DNA from: an uncultured Eubacteriales bacterium
GTDB lineage: Bacteria; Bacillota; Clostridia; Christensenellales; UBA1242
Length of the DNA: 8,313 nucleotides
Assembly: GCA_948512295.1 (NCBI GenBank)
Contig: CAOQRA010000038.1
Location: forward strand, 1 to 8,313
Direction: 5' to 3'
Shown: one piece after another, positions 1 through 5,636 of the stretch
Numbering within the stretch: the first letter of the stretch is position 1
Layout of the letters: every line of letters starts with the position of its first letter
Program-made: the position numbers and the translations under genes
Notes under the pieces: generated by a model
Databases searched by the model: none
Told to the model about the DNA's origin: nothing
What the model saw: the letters and a program-made list of their open reading frames with translations, nothing else

Positions 1-167
1 GAAAAGAAAAAAATCTAACACAATCCGAACTAGCTAAATTACTTTTTGTTAGCCAAGATACTATTTCCCTTTGGGAATGTAATAAAAGTACACCTTCTGC
101 CGAGATGTTAGTAAAAATAGCTGATATCTTTGAAGTTAAAGTAGATTATATTCTAGACAGAGAATAA
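1..167 (+). CDS. XRE-family HTH regulator, 3' part only
   Basis: The reading frame is open from position 3 and ends at TAA 165-167, giving about 54 C-terminal residues; the start lies outside the window. The protein reads LTQSELAKLLFVSQDTISLWE and continues through a helix ending VDYILDRE, which is the usual XRE/Cro-cI helix-turn-helix with the recognition helix near SQDTISLWE. It is a close paralog of the next gene: the DNA coding for the recognition helix (51-77) recurs almost identically at 307-333, so the two arose by tandem duplication. Proteins of this kind are small DNA-binding repressors of their own or adjacent promoters. No partner, protease or toxin domain is visible in this piece. 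Confidence 0.85.
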   Translation, partial: KEKNLTQSELAKLLFVSQDTISLWECNKSTPSAEMLVKIADIFEVKVDYILDRE

Positions 168-169
168 GT

Positions 170-225
170 TTACGAGCGGTATTCGTAATTAAAATTTAAA
201 GGCAAGTTTTTTTTAAAATATATTT
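170..225 (+). promoter_or_regulatory. Candidate operator dyad and -10 box before the second XRE gene
   Basis: A perfect 6-bp dyad, TTACGA (170-175) and TCGTAA (183-188) with a 7-nt centre, sits in the gap between the two XRE genes. A TAAAAT box (214-219) lies exactly 6 nt before the ATG at 226. No acceptable -35 box is visible 16-18 nt upstream. XRE regulators commonly bind such dyads to repress themselves, so an autoregulatory operator is plausible. A weak hairpin ending the upstream gene is the alternative. Confidence 0.35.
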
Positions 226-426
226 ATGAGCATAGGTAAAACAATTAGGTCACTTAGAATAGAGAAAAAAATGACGCAAGAGGACTTGGCTAAAAAATTA
301 TTTGTCAGCCAAGATACTATTTCGCTTTGGGAACTTGATAAAAGCCTGCCCGATATTCCTAATTTAATTAAACTTACAAAAATTTTTCAGGTTTCTGCTG
401 ATGAAATTTTAGGACTGGATGAATAA
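226..426 (+). CDS. Small XRE-family HTH transcriptional regulator
   Basis: This 66-residue protein is little more than one XRE/Cro-cI helix-turn-helix domain. It starts MSIGKTIRSLRIEKKMTQ, the recognition helix is SQDTISLWE (about residues 28-36), and a short C-terminal helix ends ADEILGLDE. The start is fixed because an in-frame TAA at 214-216 lies just upstream. There is no Shine-Dalgarno sequence near the ATG, and a TAAAAT box ends 6 nt before it, so the message may be leaderless, as proposed for the sigma-like genes in this window. It lies in tandem with a close paralog and converges on sigF across a strong terminator. The likely role is a cytoplasmic DNA-binding repressor with an unknown target; self-regulation through the dyad at 170-188 is an inference. 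Confidence 0.88.
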   Translation: MSIGKTIRSLRIEKKMTQEDLAKKLFVSQDTISLWELDKSLPDIPNLIKLTKIFQVSADEILGLDE

Positions 427-469
427 TTAAGACTCATGTCAAGAGAACTGTATTTTGTACCTATTCTGC

Positions 470-507
470 AACGCATACTACTACATTTTGCGGTAGTATG
501 CGTTTTT
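470..507 (+). terminator. Intrinsic terminator between the XRE gene and sigF
   Basis: A perfect 12-bp stem is formed by AACGCATACTAC (470-481) and GTAGTATGCGTT (493-504), with an 11-nt loop and a T5 run at 503-507. On the + strand it ends the XRE transcript. On the - strand it begins 2 nt after the sigF stop codon (506-508), but only TT follows the stem there, so it is a weaker terminator for the spoIIA operon. Confidence 0.85.
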
Positions 508-1228
508 AAATAAGCTTTGCACGGAGTACATCCAAAATTTTATTTTCAAGCCGCGAAACTTGAACTTGTGAAATGTGAAGCTCAGAGGCTATTTCTGACT
601 GGGTTTTATCAAAATAATATCGAAGTAATATTATCTTTCTATCACGCTCGTCTAGGCGCTTTATTATATCTTTTAACGCAAGGCTATCGAGATAATCTCC
701 TCCTTCAGCATTTTCCATTTCTACTCTATCTATGACGCTTAATCCGCTTCCCTCTTCTTCAAGCGGAGCTTGCAAAGATACTGGCATTTTCGCGGAATCC
801 ATTGCCATGACTATATCTTGCTCTTCTACTTTAAAATGCTTTGCTAAGTGCTCAATGGAGGGCTTTTCTTGATGCAAAGAGGAATACTCCTCTATATACT
901 TATTGATTTGAATATTTAAACTTTTCAGCGCTCGCGAAACTTTAATTGCACCGTCATCACGCATAAATCTCTTAATCTCACCTATAACCATAGGCACAAC
1001 ATAAGTCGAAAATTTAACTTCAAATTCTGGATTAAAATTCTTTATTGCTTTTAAAAAACCCATACATCCTATTTGATATAGGTCATCATATTCTACTCCT
1101 TTATCTTTAAAACGCTTTAGTACGCTTTTAATTAGTGGCGAGTTTTCTTCAAGCAACATTGTCTTTGCATCTTGATCCCCATTCTGCGCTAAGCTTACAA
1201 GCTCTAACGTTTTTTCAGGAGATATCAT
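506..1228 (-). CDS. sigF: Forespore-specific sigma factor SigF
   Basis: SigF is the first compartment-specific sigma factor of endospore formation. It directs RNA polymerase to early forespore genes and is held inactive by SpoIIAB. The 240-aa protein has region 2 at about residues 24-95 (YDDLYQIGCMGFLKAI core-binding helix, then FSTYVVPMVIGEIKRFMRDD), region 3 at 100-150 and region 4 at about 182-236. The helix-turn-helix ends SQVQVSRLENKIL, which fits SigF better than SigG. Length is close to the ~255 aa usual for the family. The ATG overlaps the spoIIAB stop by one base (TAATG), with AGGTGA just upstream, so translation is probably coupled. It is last in the spoIIA operon, after its two regulators, the order seen in Bacillus and Clostridium. 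The identification rests on both the sequence and the operon. Confidence 0.97.
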   Translation of the reverse strand: MISPEKTLELVSLAQNGDQDAKTMLLEENSPLIKSVLKRFKDKGVEYDDLYQIGCMGFLKAIKNFNPEFEVKFSTYVVPMVIGEIKRFMRDDGAIKVSRALKSLNIQINKYIEEYSSLHQEKPSIEHLAKHFKVEEQDIVMAMDSAKMPVSLQAPLEEEGSGLSVIDRVEMENAEGGDYLDSLALKDIIKRLDERDRKIILLRYYFDKTQSEIASELHISQVQVSRLENKILDVLRAKLI

Positions 1229-1671
1229 TATTCACCTACCAGTACGCAAGAGCGTGCTATTTCTTTGTACAAAGTGATTTTAGTGCCATGACGCTCACTG
1301 CTTTCAACCTCAACTTTGTCCATAAACCCCTCCATAACAGTAAAGCCCATTCCACTACGATCGCCAGTTTTAGAAGTTGTGTAAAGTGGCGTTCGCGCCA
1401 TTGCAATATTGGCAATACCAATGCCGTCATCACTTACAACGATTTTTACTTGCTGCCCTTTTATTTCACAACGTACACGCACCTGCCCTCTATGCGATGG
1501 ATAAGCATGCACAACCGCATTTGTTACAGACTCGGAAACTGCTGTTTTTATATCTGCTATCTCATCAAGCGTTGGATTTAATTGCAGACAAAAAGCCGCA
1601 ACGCAGGCGCGAGCAAAGCTTTCGTTTTCTGATTTAGCATCAAAAACTACTTCCATAAAATTTGAATTCAT
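1228..1671 (-). CDS. spoIIAB: Anti-sigma F factor and serine kinase SpoIIAB
   Basis: SpoIIAB is a GHKL-fold kinase that binds and inhibits SigF when loaded with ATP and inactivates SpoIIAA by phosphorylating its serine. The 147-aa protein (the Bacillus subtilis homolog is 146 aa) carries the N box ESVTNAVVHAY (Glu47, Asn51), the G1 box DDGIGI (81-86) and the ATP-lid/G2 segment ending RSGMGF (105-110). The family motif NESFAR near residues 16-21 includes the arginine known in B. subtilis to contact SigF and SpoIIAA. The start has a strong AGGAGGAG two bases before ATG, beginning with the spoIIAA stop region. It lies 8 nt after spoIIAA and overlaps sigF by one base, an arrangement that favours balanced production of kinase and sigma factor. 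All catalytic motifs look intact. Confidence 0.97.
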   Translation of the reverse strand: MNSNFMEVVFDAKSENESFARACVAAFCLQLNPTLDEIADIKTAVSESVTNAVVHAYPSHRGQVRVRCEIKGQQVKIVVSDDGIGIANIAMARTPLYTTSKTGDRSGMGFTVMEGFMDKVEVESSERHGTKITLYKEIARSCVLVGE

Positions 1672-1679
1672 AACTCCTC

Positions 1680-1988
1680 CTATATTATCTTGGGCATAAT
1701 GTCATATAGCCCAGTCATTTTAAATATTTTTTCAGCATGCGATGAGGGATTAGCAATAAAAATAGGTATATTTTTTTCTTTCATCTTTTTATATCTGCCT
1801 ATCAGCACTCCAATCCCTGTACTATCCATAAAATCAAGTTCCGACAAATCAATTATCACTTGTTTAAAACCACGGCATGAAAAAGTTTCATCAAGAGTTA
1901 CACGAGTATGAGTTGCAGAATGTTCGTCCAATTCACCGCAAAGCATGACATAAAGCGTGTTATTATAATTCTTACTTTTGATATGCAT
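1680..1988 (-). CDS. spoIIAA: Anti-anti-sigma factor SpoIIAA
   Basis: SpoIIAA is a STAS-domain protein. In its unphosphorylated form it displaces SigF from SpoIIAB. I start it at the ATG at 1988, which gives 102 aa and has AGGAGG (1998-1993) 4 nt upstream. The frame stays open 15 codons further, to 2033, but that start has no ribosome site and the extra residues do not resemble the family. The STAS hallmark LDFMDSTGIGVLIGRYK spans about residues 51-67, and Ser56 of DST is the predicted phosphorylation site (Ser58 in B. subtilis). GELDEHSA (18-25) is the conserved N-terminal strand. The C-terminus is shorter than the 117-aa B. subtilis protein. It is first in the spoIIA operon and follows the terminator of the sigma-like cluster. 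Confidence 0.95.
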   Translation of the reverse strand: MHIKSKNYNNTLYVMLCGELDEHSATHTRVTLDETFSCRGFKQVIIDLSELDFMDSTGIGVLIGRYKKMKEKNIPIFIANPSSHAEKIFKMTGLYDIMPKII

Positions 1989-2004
1989 ATACCCTCCTAT
2001 TTGC

Positions 2005-2033
2005 TTTTTAGCATAGCATAGCCAGACGTGCAA
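2005..2033 (-). promoter_or_regulatory. Weak candidate promoter for the spoIIA operon
   Basis: On the - strand, TTGCAC (2033-2028) is followed after 17 nt by TAAAAA (2010-2005), preceded by an extended -10 TG. This would start transcription near 1998, only about 10 nt before spoIIAA. In B. subtilis the operon is read by SigH, but I see no convincing SigH -35/-10 pair here. Treat this as a guess. Confidence 0.25.
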
Positions 2034-2062
2034 AAAATAGCCACTTCTATCAAAAAATGGCT
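2032..2062 (-). terminator. Possible second, weak terminator-like hairpin
   Basis: On the - strand a 5-bp stem AGCCA/TGGCT (2062-2058 with 2043-2039) and a 14-nt loop are followed by A and T6 (2037-2032). It sits just after the stronger terminator at 2064-2096 and could act as a backup stop before spoIIA. The stem is short and the loop long. Confidence 0.3.
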
Positions 2063-2063
2063 T

Positions 2064-2096
2064 AAAAAAAAGAATAAGGGCGGAGCCTTATTCTTT
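2064..2096 (-). terminator. Intrinsic terminator of the sigma-like operon
   Basis: On the - strand an 11-bp stem AAAGAATAAGG/CCTTATTCTTT (2096-2086 with 2079-2069) with a 6-nt loop is followed by a T tract (2070-2064). The stem starts at the last base of the TGA stop (2098-2096) of the upstream gene. It separates the sigma-like cluster from the spoIIA operon. Confidence 0.85.
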
Positions 2097-2419
2097 CAAT
2101 AATTTTCATCAATATCTAAAATCTCGCGAATCTTTTTTATGGCATCAAGTTCTTCTTTTGAAATCATTTGCTTAGTTAGATTTAATTCCTTGCCTATTTG
2201 TCTGAGAGTTTTAGGATCATCAACATAATATCTAGACTCCATGATCAATCTTTGTCTAGGAGTTAATTTGTAACGTATTATACTTTTAATTTGAGTACTT
2301 ACACTTTTTTCGATTATAGACAACTCGTTATTAGTTTGAACTTCAATTGTATCCATTATACATAAATCATTATCTTCGGAAAGCGGCTTATAAATTGAAA
2401 CTTCATACATCATAGCCAT
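2096..2419 (-). CDS. C-terminal half of a split SigE/SigK-like sigma factor (regions 3/4)
   Basis: This 107-aa product resembles the C-terminal half of the SigE/SigK family. EVSIYKPLSEDNDLCIMDTI (6-25) parallels the family stretch of the type VSLHDPI...ISLIDVL, and region 4 (about 44-101) contains LTPRQRLIMESRYYVDD, then a helix-turn-helix TLRQIGKELNLTKQMISKEE. It lies in the same frame as the upstream sigma2 piece and is separated from it only by one TGA, giving TGAATG. It has no ribosome binding site of its own, so it is made either by re-initiation after the stop or by readthrough. On its own it lacks the core-binding region 2. It could be one subunit of a two-part sigma factor or the end of a recently broken gene. 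The break lies between regions 2 and 3, about where the sigK halves of B. subtilis are separated by the skin element, but no recombinase is present here. Confidence 0.75.
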   Translation of the reverse strand: MAMMYEVSIYKPLSEDNDLCIMDTIEVQTNNELSIIEKSVSTQIKSIIRYKLTPRQRLIMESRYYVDDPKTLRQIGKELNLTKQMISKEELDAIKKIREILDIDENY

Positions 2420-2716
2420 TCATTTTTGACTATAAATTCCTCTCAAGTACATAAGAACTTCATTTTCTATACATCTTGCCATATATGTAGACGCTTTCAA
2501 TTCTTGTTTTAATCCTTTATCAATAAGCCAATCAACCGCCTTTATAAGTCCCACCACCCCAGTTTGATAAAGATCTTCTTTTTCAATTAACCCTTTATTA
2601 TAATTTTTAATTATATAATCTACGAGGCGTGTATTATTTAATATTAACATCTCGCGCGCTTCGGCAATTTCCATTTCGTCACATCTGACTTTTTTCAATA
2701 TTTCTTCATTGGACAT
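2420..2716 (-). CDS. N-terminal half of a split SigE/SigK-like sigma factor (region 2)
   Basis: This 98-aa product consists of a sigma70 region-2 module. LILNNTRLVDYIIKNYN (24-40) is region 2.1, KEDLYQTGVVGLIKAVD (46-62) is the core-binding 2.2 helix, and ASTYMARCIENEVLMYLR (75-92) covers regions 2.3-2.4. The ARCIENE(V/I)LM(Y/H)LR string is characteristic of mother-cell sigma factors SigE and SigK. It ends at an in-frame TGA (2422-2420), and the same frame continues at once into the regions 3/4 piece. Together they would make a ~206-aa sigma factor, slightly short for the family. An AAAAGGA site overlaps the stop of the preceding gene, 12 nt away, so it is co-transcribed with the 461-aa protein. 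A sigma2-only protein could still bind core polymerase. Confidence 0.78.
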   Translation of the reverse strand: MSNEEILKKVRCDEMEIAEAREMLILNNTRLVDYIIKNYNKGLIEKEDLYQTGVVGLIKAVDWLIDKGLKQELKASTYMARCIENEVLMYLRGIYSQK

Positions 2717-2728
2717 TATATTTTCCTT

Positions 2729-4114
2729 TTAGCATACTTGTTCTTCTTGATGTTTTTCCAAAATTAACTCAGAATATATTTTTTTAAGTTTATCTACGCT
2801 TCTAAGGTTATAGCTTGATACTATTTTAAGAAAATAATGGTCGTATATAGCATTACGCTCCTTTTCTTCAAGCATTAATAAACTTTCTGAGAATGCTTCT
2901 CTATCTACTTCTTCCACTTCTAAAATTTCATATATTATATGAGGAATTTCTGACAAATCAAATCTAGCATCAAGCTCTGTAAACATTTCTAGCGCTTTCT
3001 TTTTTACTACTCCTACATAATTATTAGCTTGCCCACACTTTGCAGCAATTTCGAAATTTTGCAAGCCTCTATTTTCTTCATTCATATAAATTTCTGCAAA
3101 TAACTTTTGCTGCGGTAAAGTAAACTTGAAGCGAACAAAATGCTTCAACCTTTTGGCTTTTATAGGATCTTTCAGCGCTTTATCTATATCATCTTGTGCA
3201 GTGTGTTTCTTTTCATATATTTTTAATATTCTTGCTAATGCTTGAACTTCAATTTGGTGGACACACTCTCTTGTTAAACATAGATCCCTTGCCACTTTTG
3301 TAGTTGTCGGCATCTCGCCTTCAGAAAAATATCTTTTATTAATTACCTCCCTTTGATTATCAAGAAGTCTATTTTCAACTATTTCTCTAATTCGATCTAG
3401 CACCTTAGGATTGTTAGCATTCTCTAAAATAATATTACGCTTTTTGGCTACTTTCTTTACTTCAACGTCTGAATTAACACTATTTTTTAATATTGTTAAG
3501 CATCTTTTTATATTTGCTGAAATACCCTGTTTTGTCATATGAAATTCGTCAGCAAGTTTCTCATAAGTAGGCATACTTTCTGAAAGATAATACGCTATAA
3601 ACATTTTATATACATGGGGCTTTACATTCTGTTTTAAAATTGTTAGCAAAGCTTGCAATTCATTGTTTCTATCATACTGGGTAAGTACATTATCCTCTAC
3701 ATCTTGAGTTTCATCCTCCAAGGTTTCAAGGTAATAGTCCTGTTCTGAAGTCCTTTCAATTCGTATTTTACATCTTTTATATAACGATACCGATTTAAGA
3801 CATCTCTCTTTTTTGTACTGCGTGATAACATTATGTATGCTGTAATAAACGCCTTTAGCAATATATGTGGATAATTTTACATCATTATTGGGTTGGTTAA
3901 TGTACGCTTTGATGGCTTCGTACATACCCAATCGCCCCTCTTGAATCATTTCCTCTAAATCCAAAAATTTAGTTAGACGAAAAAAATACCTTTTTATAAT
4001 AGATAAAATTAGAGGTTTATTGAACTCTAACATTTCATTCATACACTGCTCTTCGCCATTTTTAATGCGCTCTAAAAGCTGTAGATTTTTTGCTTCCATT
4101 TGTGCTTTAGTCAT
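2729..4114 (-). CDS. Poly-sigma4 sigma-factor-like protein (461 aa)
   Basis: An N-terminal sigma70 region 2 (about 11-103) contains the core-binding helix DLEEMIQEGRLGMYEAI and KLSTYIAKGVYYSI. At least three sigma4-like helix-turn-helix units follow, at about 150-212 (YEKLADEFHMTKQGISANIK), 240-300 (VARDLCLTRECVHQIEVQAL) and 322-380. A more degenerate fourth lies at about 405-455. A normal sigma factor has a single sigma4. It is a full-length paralog of the upstream 464-aa protein: for example, EEIYINEQ there matches AEIYMNEE here, and both end with a Gln/Glu-rich tail. The ATG lies 6 nt after a consensus -10 box and has no ribosome binding site, so the mRNA is probably leaderless. It heads an operon with the split sigma pair. 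The function is unknown to me; binding to core RNA polymerase and DNA is inferred from the domains. Confidence 0.8.
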   Translation of the reverse strand: MTKAQMEAKNLQLLERIKNGEEQCMNEMLEFNKPLILSIIKRYFFRLTKFLDLEEMIQEGRLGMYEAIKAYINQPNNDVKLSTYIAKGVYYSIHNVITQYKKERCLKSVSLYKRCKIRIERTSEQDYYLETLEDETQDVEDNVLTQYDRNNELQALLTILKQNVKPHVYKMFIAYYLSESMPTYEKLADEFHMTKQGISANIKRCLTILKNSVNSDVEVKKVAKKRNIILENANNPKVLDRIREIVENRLLDNQREVINKRYFSEGEMPTTTKVARDLCLTRECVHQIEVQALARILKIYEKKHTAQDDIDKALKDPIKAKRLKHFVRFKFTLPQQKLFAEIYMNEENRGLQNFEIAAKCGQANNYVGVVKKKALEMFTELDARFDLSEIPHIIYEILEVEEVDREAFSESLLMLEEKERNAIYDHYFLKIVSSYNLRSVDKLKKIYSELILEKHQEEQVC

Positions 4115-4120
4115 AATTTA

Positions 4121-4149
4121 ATTATAACTTACTAATAGACTATTGTCAA
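4121..4149 (-). promoter_or_regulatory. Consensus vegetative promoter, leaderless start of the 461-aa gene
   Basis: On the - strand TTGACA (4149-4144), a 17-nt spacer and TATAAT (4126-4121) form a perfect sigma-A promoter. Six bases (TAAATT) then lead to the ATG at 4114. Transcription normally begins about 7 nt after the -10 box, so the first transcribed base would be at or within a base or two of the A of ATG. Confidence 0.88.
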
Positions 4150-4153
4150 TACT

Positions 4154-4180
4154 AAAAACAGCAACCCTAACACTGCTATT
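4154..4180 (-). terminator. Terminator overlapping the stop of the 464-aa gene
   Basis: On the - strand AATAGCAG (4180-4173) pairs with TTGCTGTT (4164-4157) through 8 pairs including two G-U wobbles, and a T run follows to 4154. The TAG stop (4178-4176) lies inside the 5' arm. The stem is weaker than its counterpart at 5608-5636, but both begin AATAGC and share the layout. Confidence 0.6.
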
Positions 4181-5570
4181 CATTTTCTTCTTGCTGTTTT
4201 TCTTTGAGTAATATAAAATAAATATCTTTTAATTTCTGCACAGCTTTTGGATCATAGGCATTCATAGTGCTTTTTATAAAATATTGATTATATATTATAT
4301 CACGTGCACGAGCTCCTAGACAAAAGAATGCATTGTAAAATATTTCAGCATCCACCTGCGTCACGCCTAAGATATCCAGTAAGCGCTTCGGCACATCAGT
4401 CAAATAATATGATGAAGTGGTGCTTAATACTTCTTGTATTTTATTTAAAAGACTGTAATAACACTGATTATATTTAGTTGCAGTTCTCAAAATTTCCAAA
4501 GGTTTTAAATTTGCATTTTGTTCATTAATATATATTTCTTCAAAAGTTTGCTGTTCTCGTTCGTTACATATAAATTTGACTAAAGTTTTAATTCTTTTAA
4601 ATTGAACAGCATCTTTGATGCTTGCTTTGATCATATCGCTAGGGCTATAAATTCTTTCAAGTTCTCGCTCTATTTTAGTCTGAGCAAATTTATCAATACG
4701 CGCAGACTTTCCTTTTTTAAATTTATATAGTTTATCAATCTCGATAAACTGAATAGGTTTTTCGCCAAAATATTTCAATTTAACAACCTGTCTTTGAATA
4801 TCACTTAATCTAGTATCTATAATCAATTTGATTTTTTCCATCTGTTCCGGCTTATCTAAATTAGCTAAGATGACATTGGTTGTCCTTTTGTCTTTTTTTA
4901 ATGGCTTTTTACCATTCTCAAGCTTCAGTTCTTCATTATTATTAAGTTTTAGTTTTAAATATGAAAGTATTCTGTTAACTGTATACGAAATATATTGTTT
5001 AGACACTCCAAACTGATTAGCAGCTTCCTGAACGGTAATGCCGTCTTGTAACAATTTATAAGTTTTAAAAATATCAATTTGTAAAGTTGAAAAATTTTCT
5101 TTTAAAAGAACATCAATCATCTCTAACGTTTTTTCATTATCATACTTTTCAAGAGCTTGGTCTTCAACATTATAATTTTGATCCACAACCAATTCTATTG
5201 CCTCATCAAGCGTTTCATCCTGGACAGATTTAAAATGATTGTTTAGAGAAAGGTCTTTATTTTGATTTTTCTTTAGCTTTTTTAAAAATTTAAATATATG
5301 AAATATCACTGAATTGGCTAAATAAGTTGAAAACTCATACTTAGGTTCAGCTTCTTTTAAATAATAATCTACAGCCTCGATAGCACCAAGTCTGCCTTCT
5401 TGCAATAACTCATCATAGCTAATATAATCGACATGATTAAATTGTTTAAAGATAATTTTTGTTATTAAGGGCTCATTTAATTTGATTATATCATTATATG
5501 CAGCCTTATCCCCTTCACGAATACGCTGCAAATACTGATGATTAAGTTGTAAACGCTCCTCTTTTGTCAT
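4176..5570 (-). CDS. Poly-sigma4 sigma-factor-like protein (464 aa)
   Basis: I start this gene at the ATG at 5570, giving MTKEERLQLN, which parallels MTKAQMEAKN of its neighbour and lies 6 nt after a perfect -10 box. The frame stays open to 5672, but that extension would cross the promoter and the previous gene's terminator. Region 2 is at about 13-105 (YDELLQEGRLGAIEAVDYY, then FSTYLANSVIF). Sigma4-like units lie at about 145-208 (AANQFGVSKQYISYTVNRIL), 243-305, 323-383 and, less clearly, 405-457. The second unit has a basic KFKKGKSARIDKF stretch. It is paralogous along its whole length to the 461-aa protein, with strong divergence. There is no Shine-Dalgarno sequence. The role is unknown; the domains imply binding to RNA polymerase core and possibly to several or extended DNA sites. 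Confidence 0.8.
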   Translation of the reverse strand: MTKEERLQLNHQYLQRIREGDKAAYNDIIKLNEPLITKIIFKQFNHVDYISYDELLQEGRLGAIEAVDYYLKEAEPKYEFSTYLANSVIFHIFKFLKKLKKNQNKDLSLNNHFKSVQDETLDEAIELVVDQNYNVEDQALEKYDNEKTLEMIDVLLKENFSTLQIDIFKTYKLLQDGITVQEAANQFGVSKQYISYTVNRILSYLKLKLNNNEELKLENGKKPLKKDKRTTNVILANLDKPEQMEKIKLIIDTRLSDIQRQVVKLKYFGEKPIQFIEIDKLYKFKKGKSARIDKFAQTKIERELERIYSPSDMIKASIKDAVQFKRIKTLVKFICNEREQQTFEEIYINEQNANLKPLEILRTATKYNQCYYSLLNKIQEVLSTTSSYYLTDVPKRLLDILGVTQVDAEIFYNAFFCLGARARDIIYNQYFIKSTMNAYDPKAVQKLKDIYFILLKEKQQEENE

Positions 5571-5576
5571 GAGTAT

Positions 5577-5605
5577 ATTATAGTGCATTCTAAAAATATT
5601 GTCAA
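5577..5605 (-). promoter_or_regulatory. Perfect consensus promoter, leaderless start of the 464-aa gene
   Basis: On the - strand TTGACA (5605-5600), 17 nt and TATAAT (5582-5577) match the vegetative consensus exactly. ATACTC (5576-5571) separates the -10 box from the ATG at 5570. The spacer sequence differs from the other two promoters of this cluster, yet the geometry to the start codon is identical. Confidence 0.9.
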
Positions 5606-5607
5606 TA

Positions 5608-5636
5608 GAAAAAAATAGCAGAACAAAGCCGCTATT
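5608..5636 (-). terminator. Intrinsic terminator overlapping the stop of the 364-aa gene
   Basis: On the - strand AATAGCGG (5636-5629) pairs with CTGCTATT (5621-5614), 8 pairs with one G-U and a 7-nt loop, followed by a long T tract (5615-5608). The TAG stop (5634-5632) lies inside the 5' arm. The T tract ends 2 nt before the -35 box of the next gene, an extremely compact junction. Confidence 0.78.

Noticed and set aside
517..1911. Open frames on the + strand opposite spoIIA (517-735, 1135-1581, 1377-1637, 1690-1911), and one at 4828-5016
   Set aside because: All are antisense to clearly real genes and have compositions typical of reverse-strand shadows.
2096..2716. A sigK gene interrupted by a skin-like excisable element
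   Set aside because: Only a single TGA separates the halves; there is no intervening element, recombinase or repeat.
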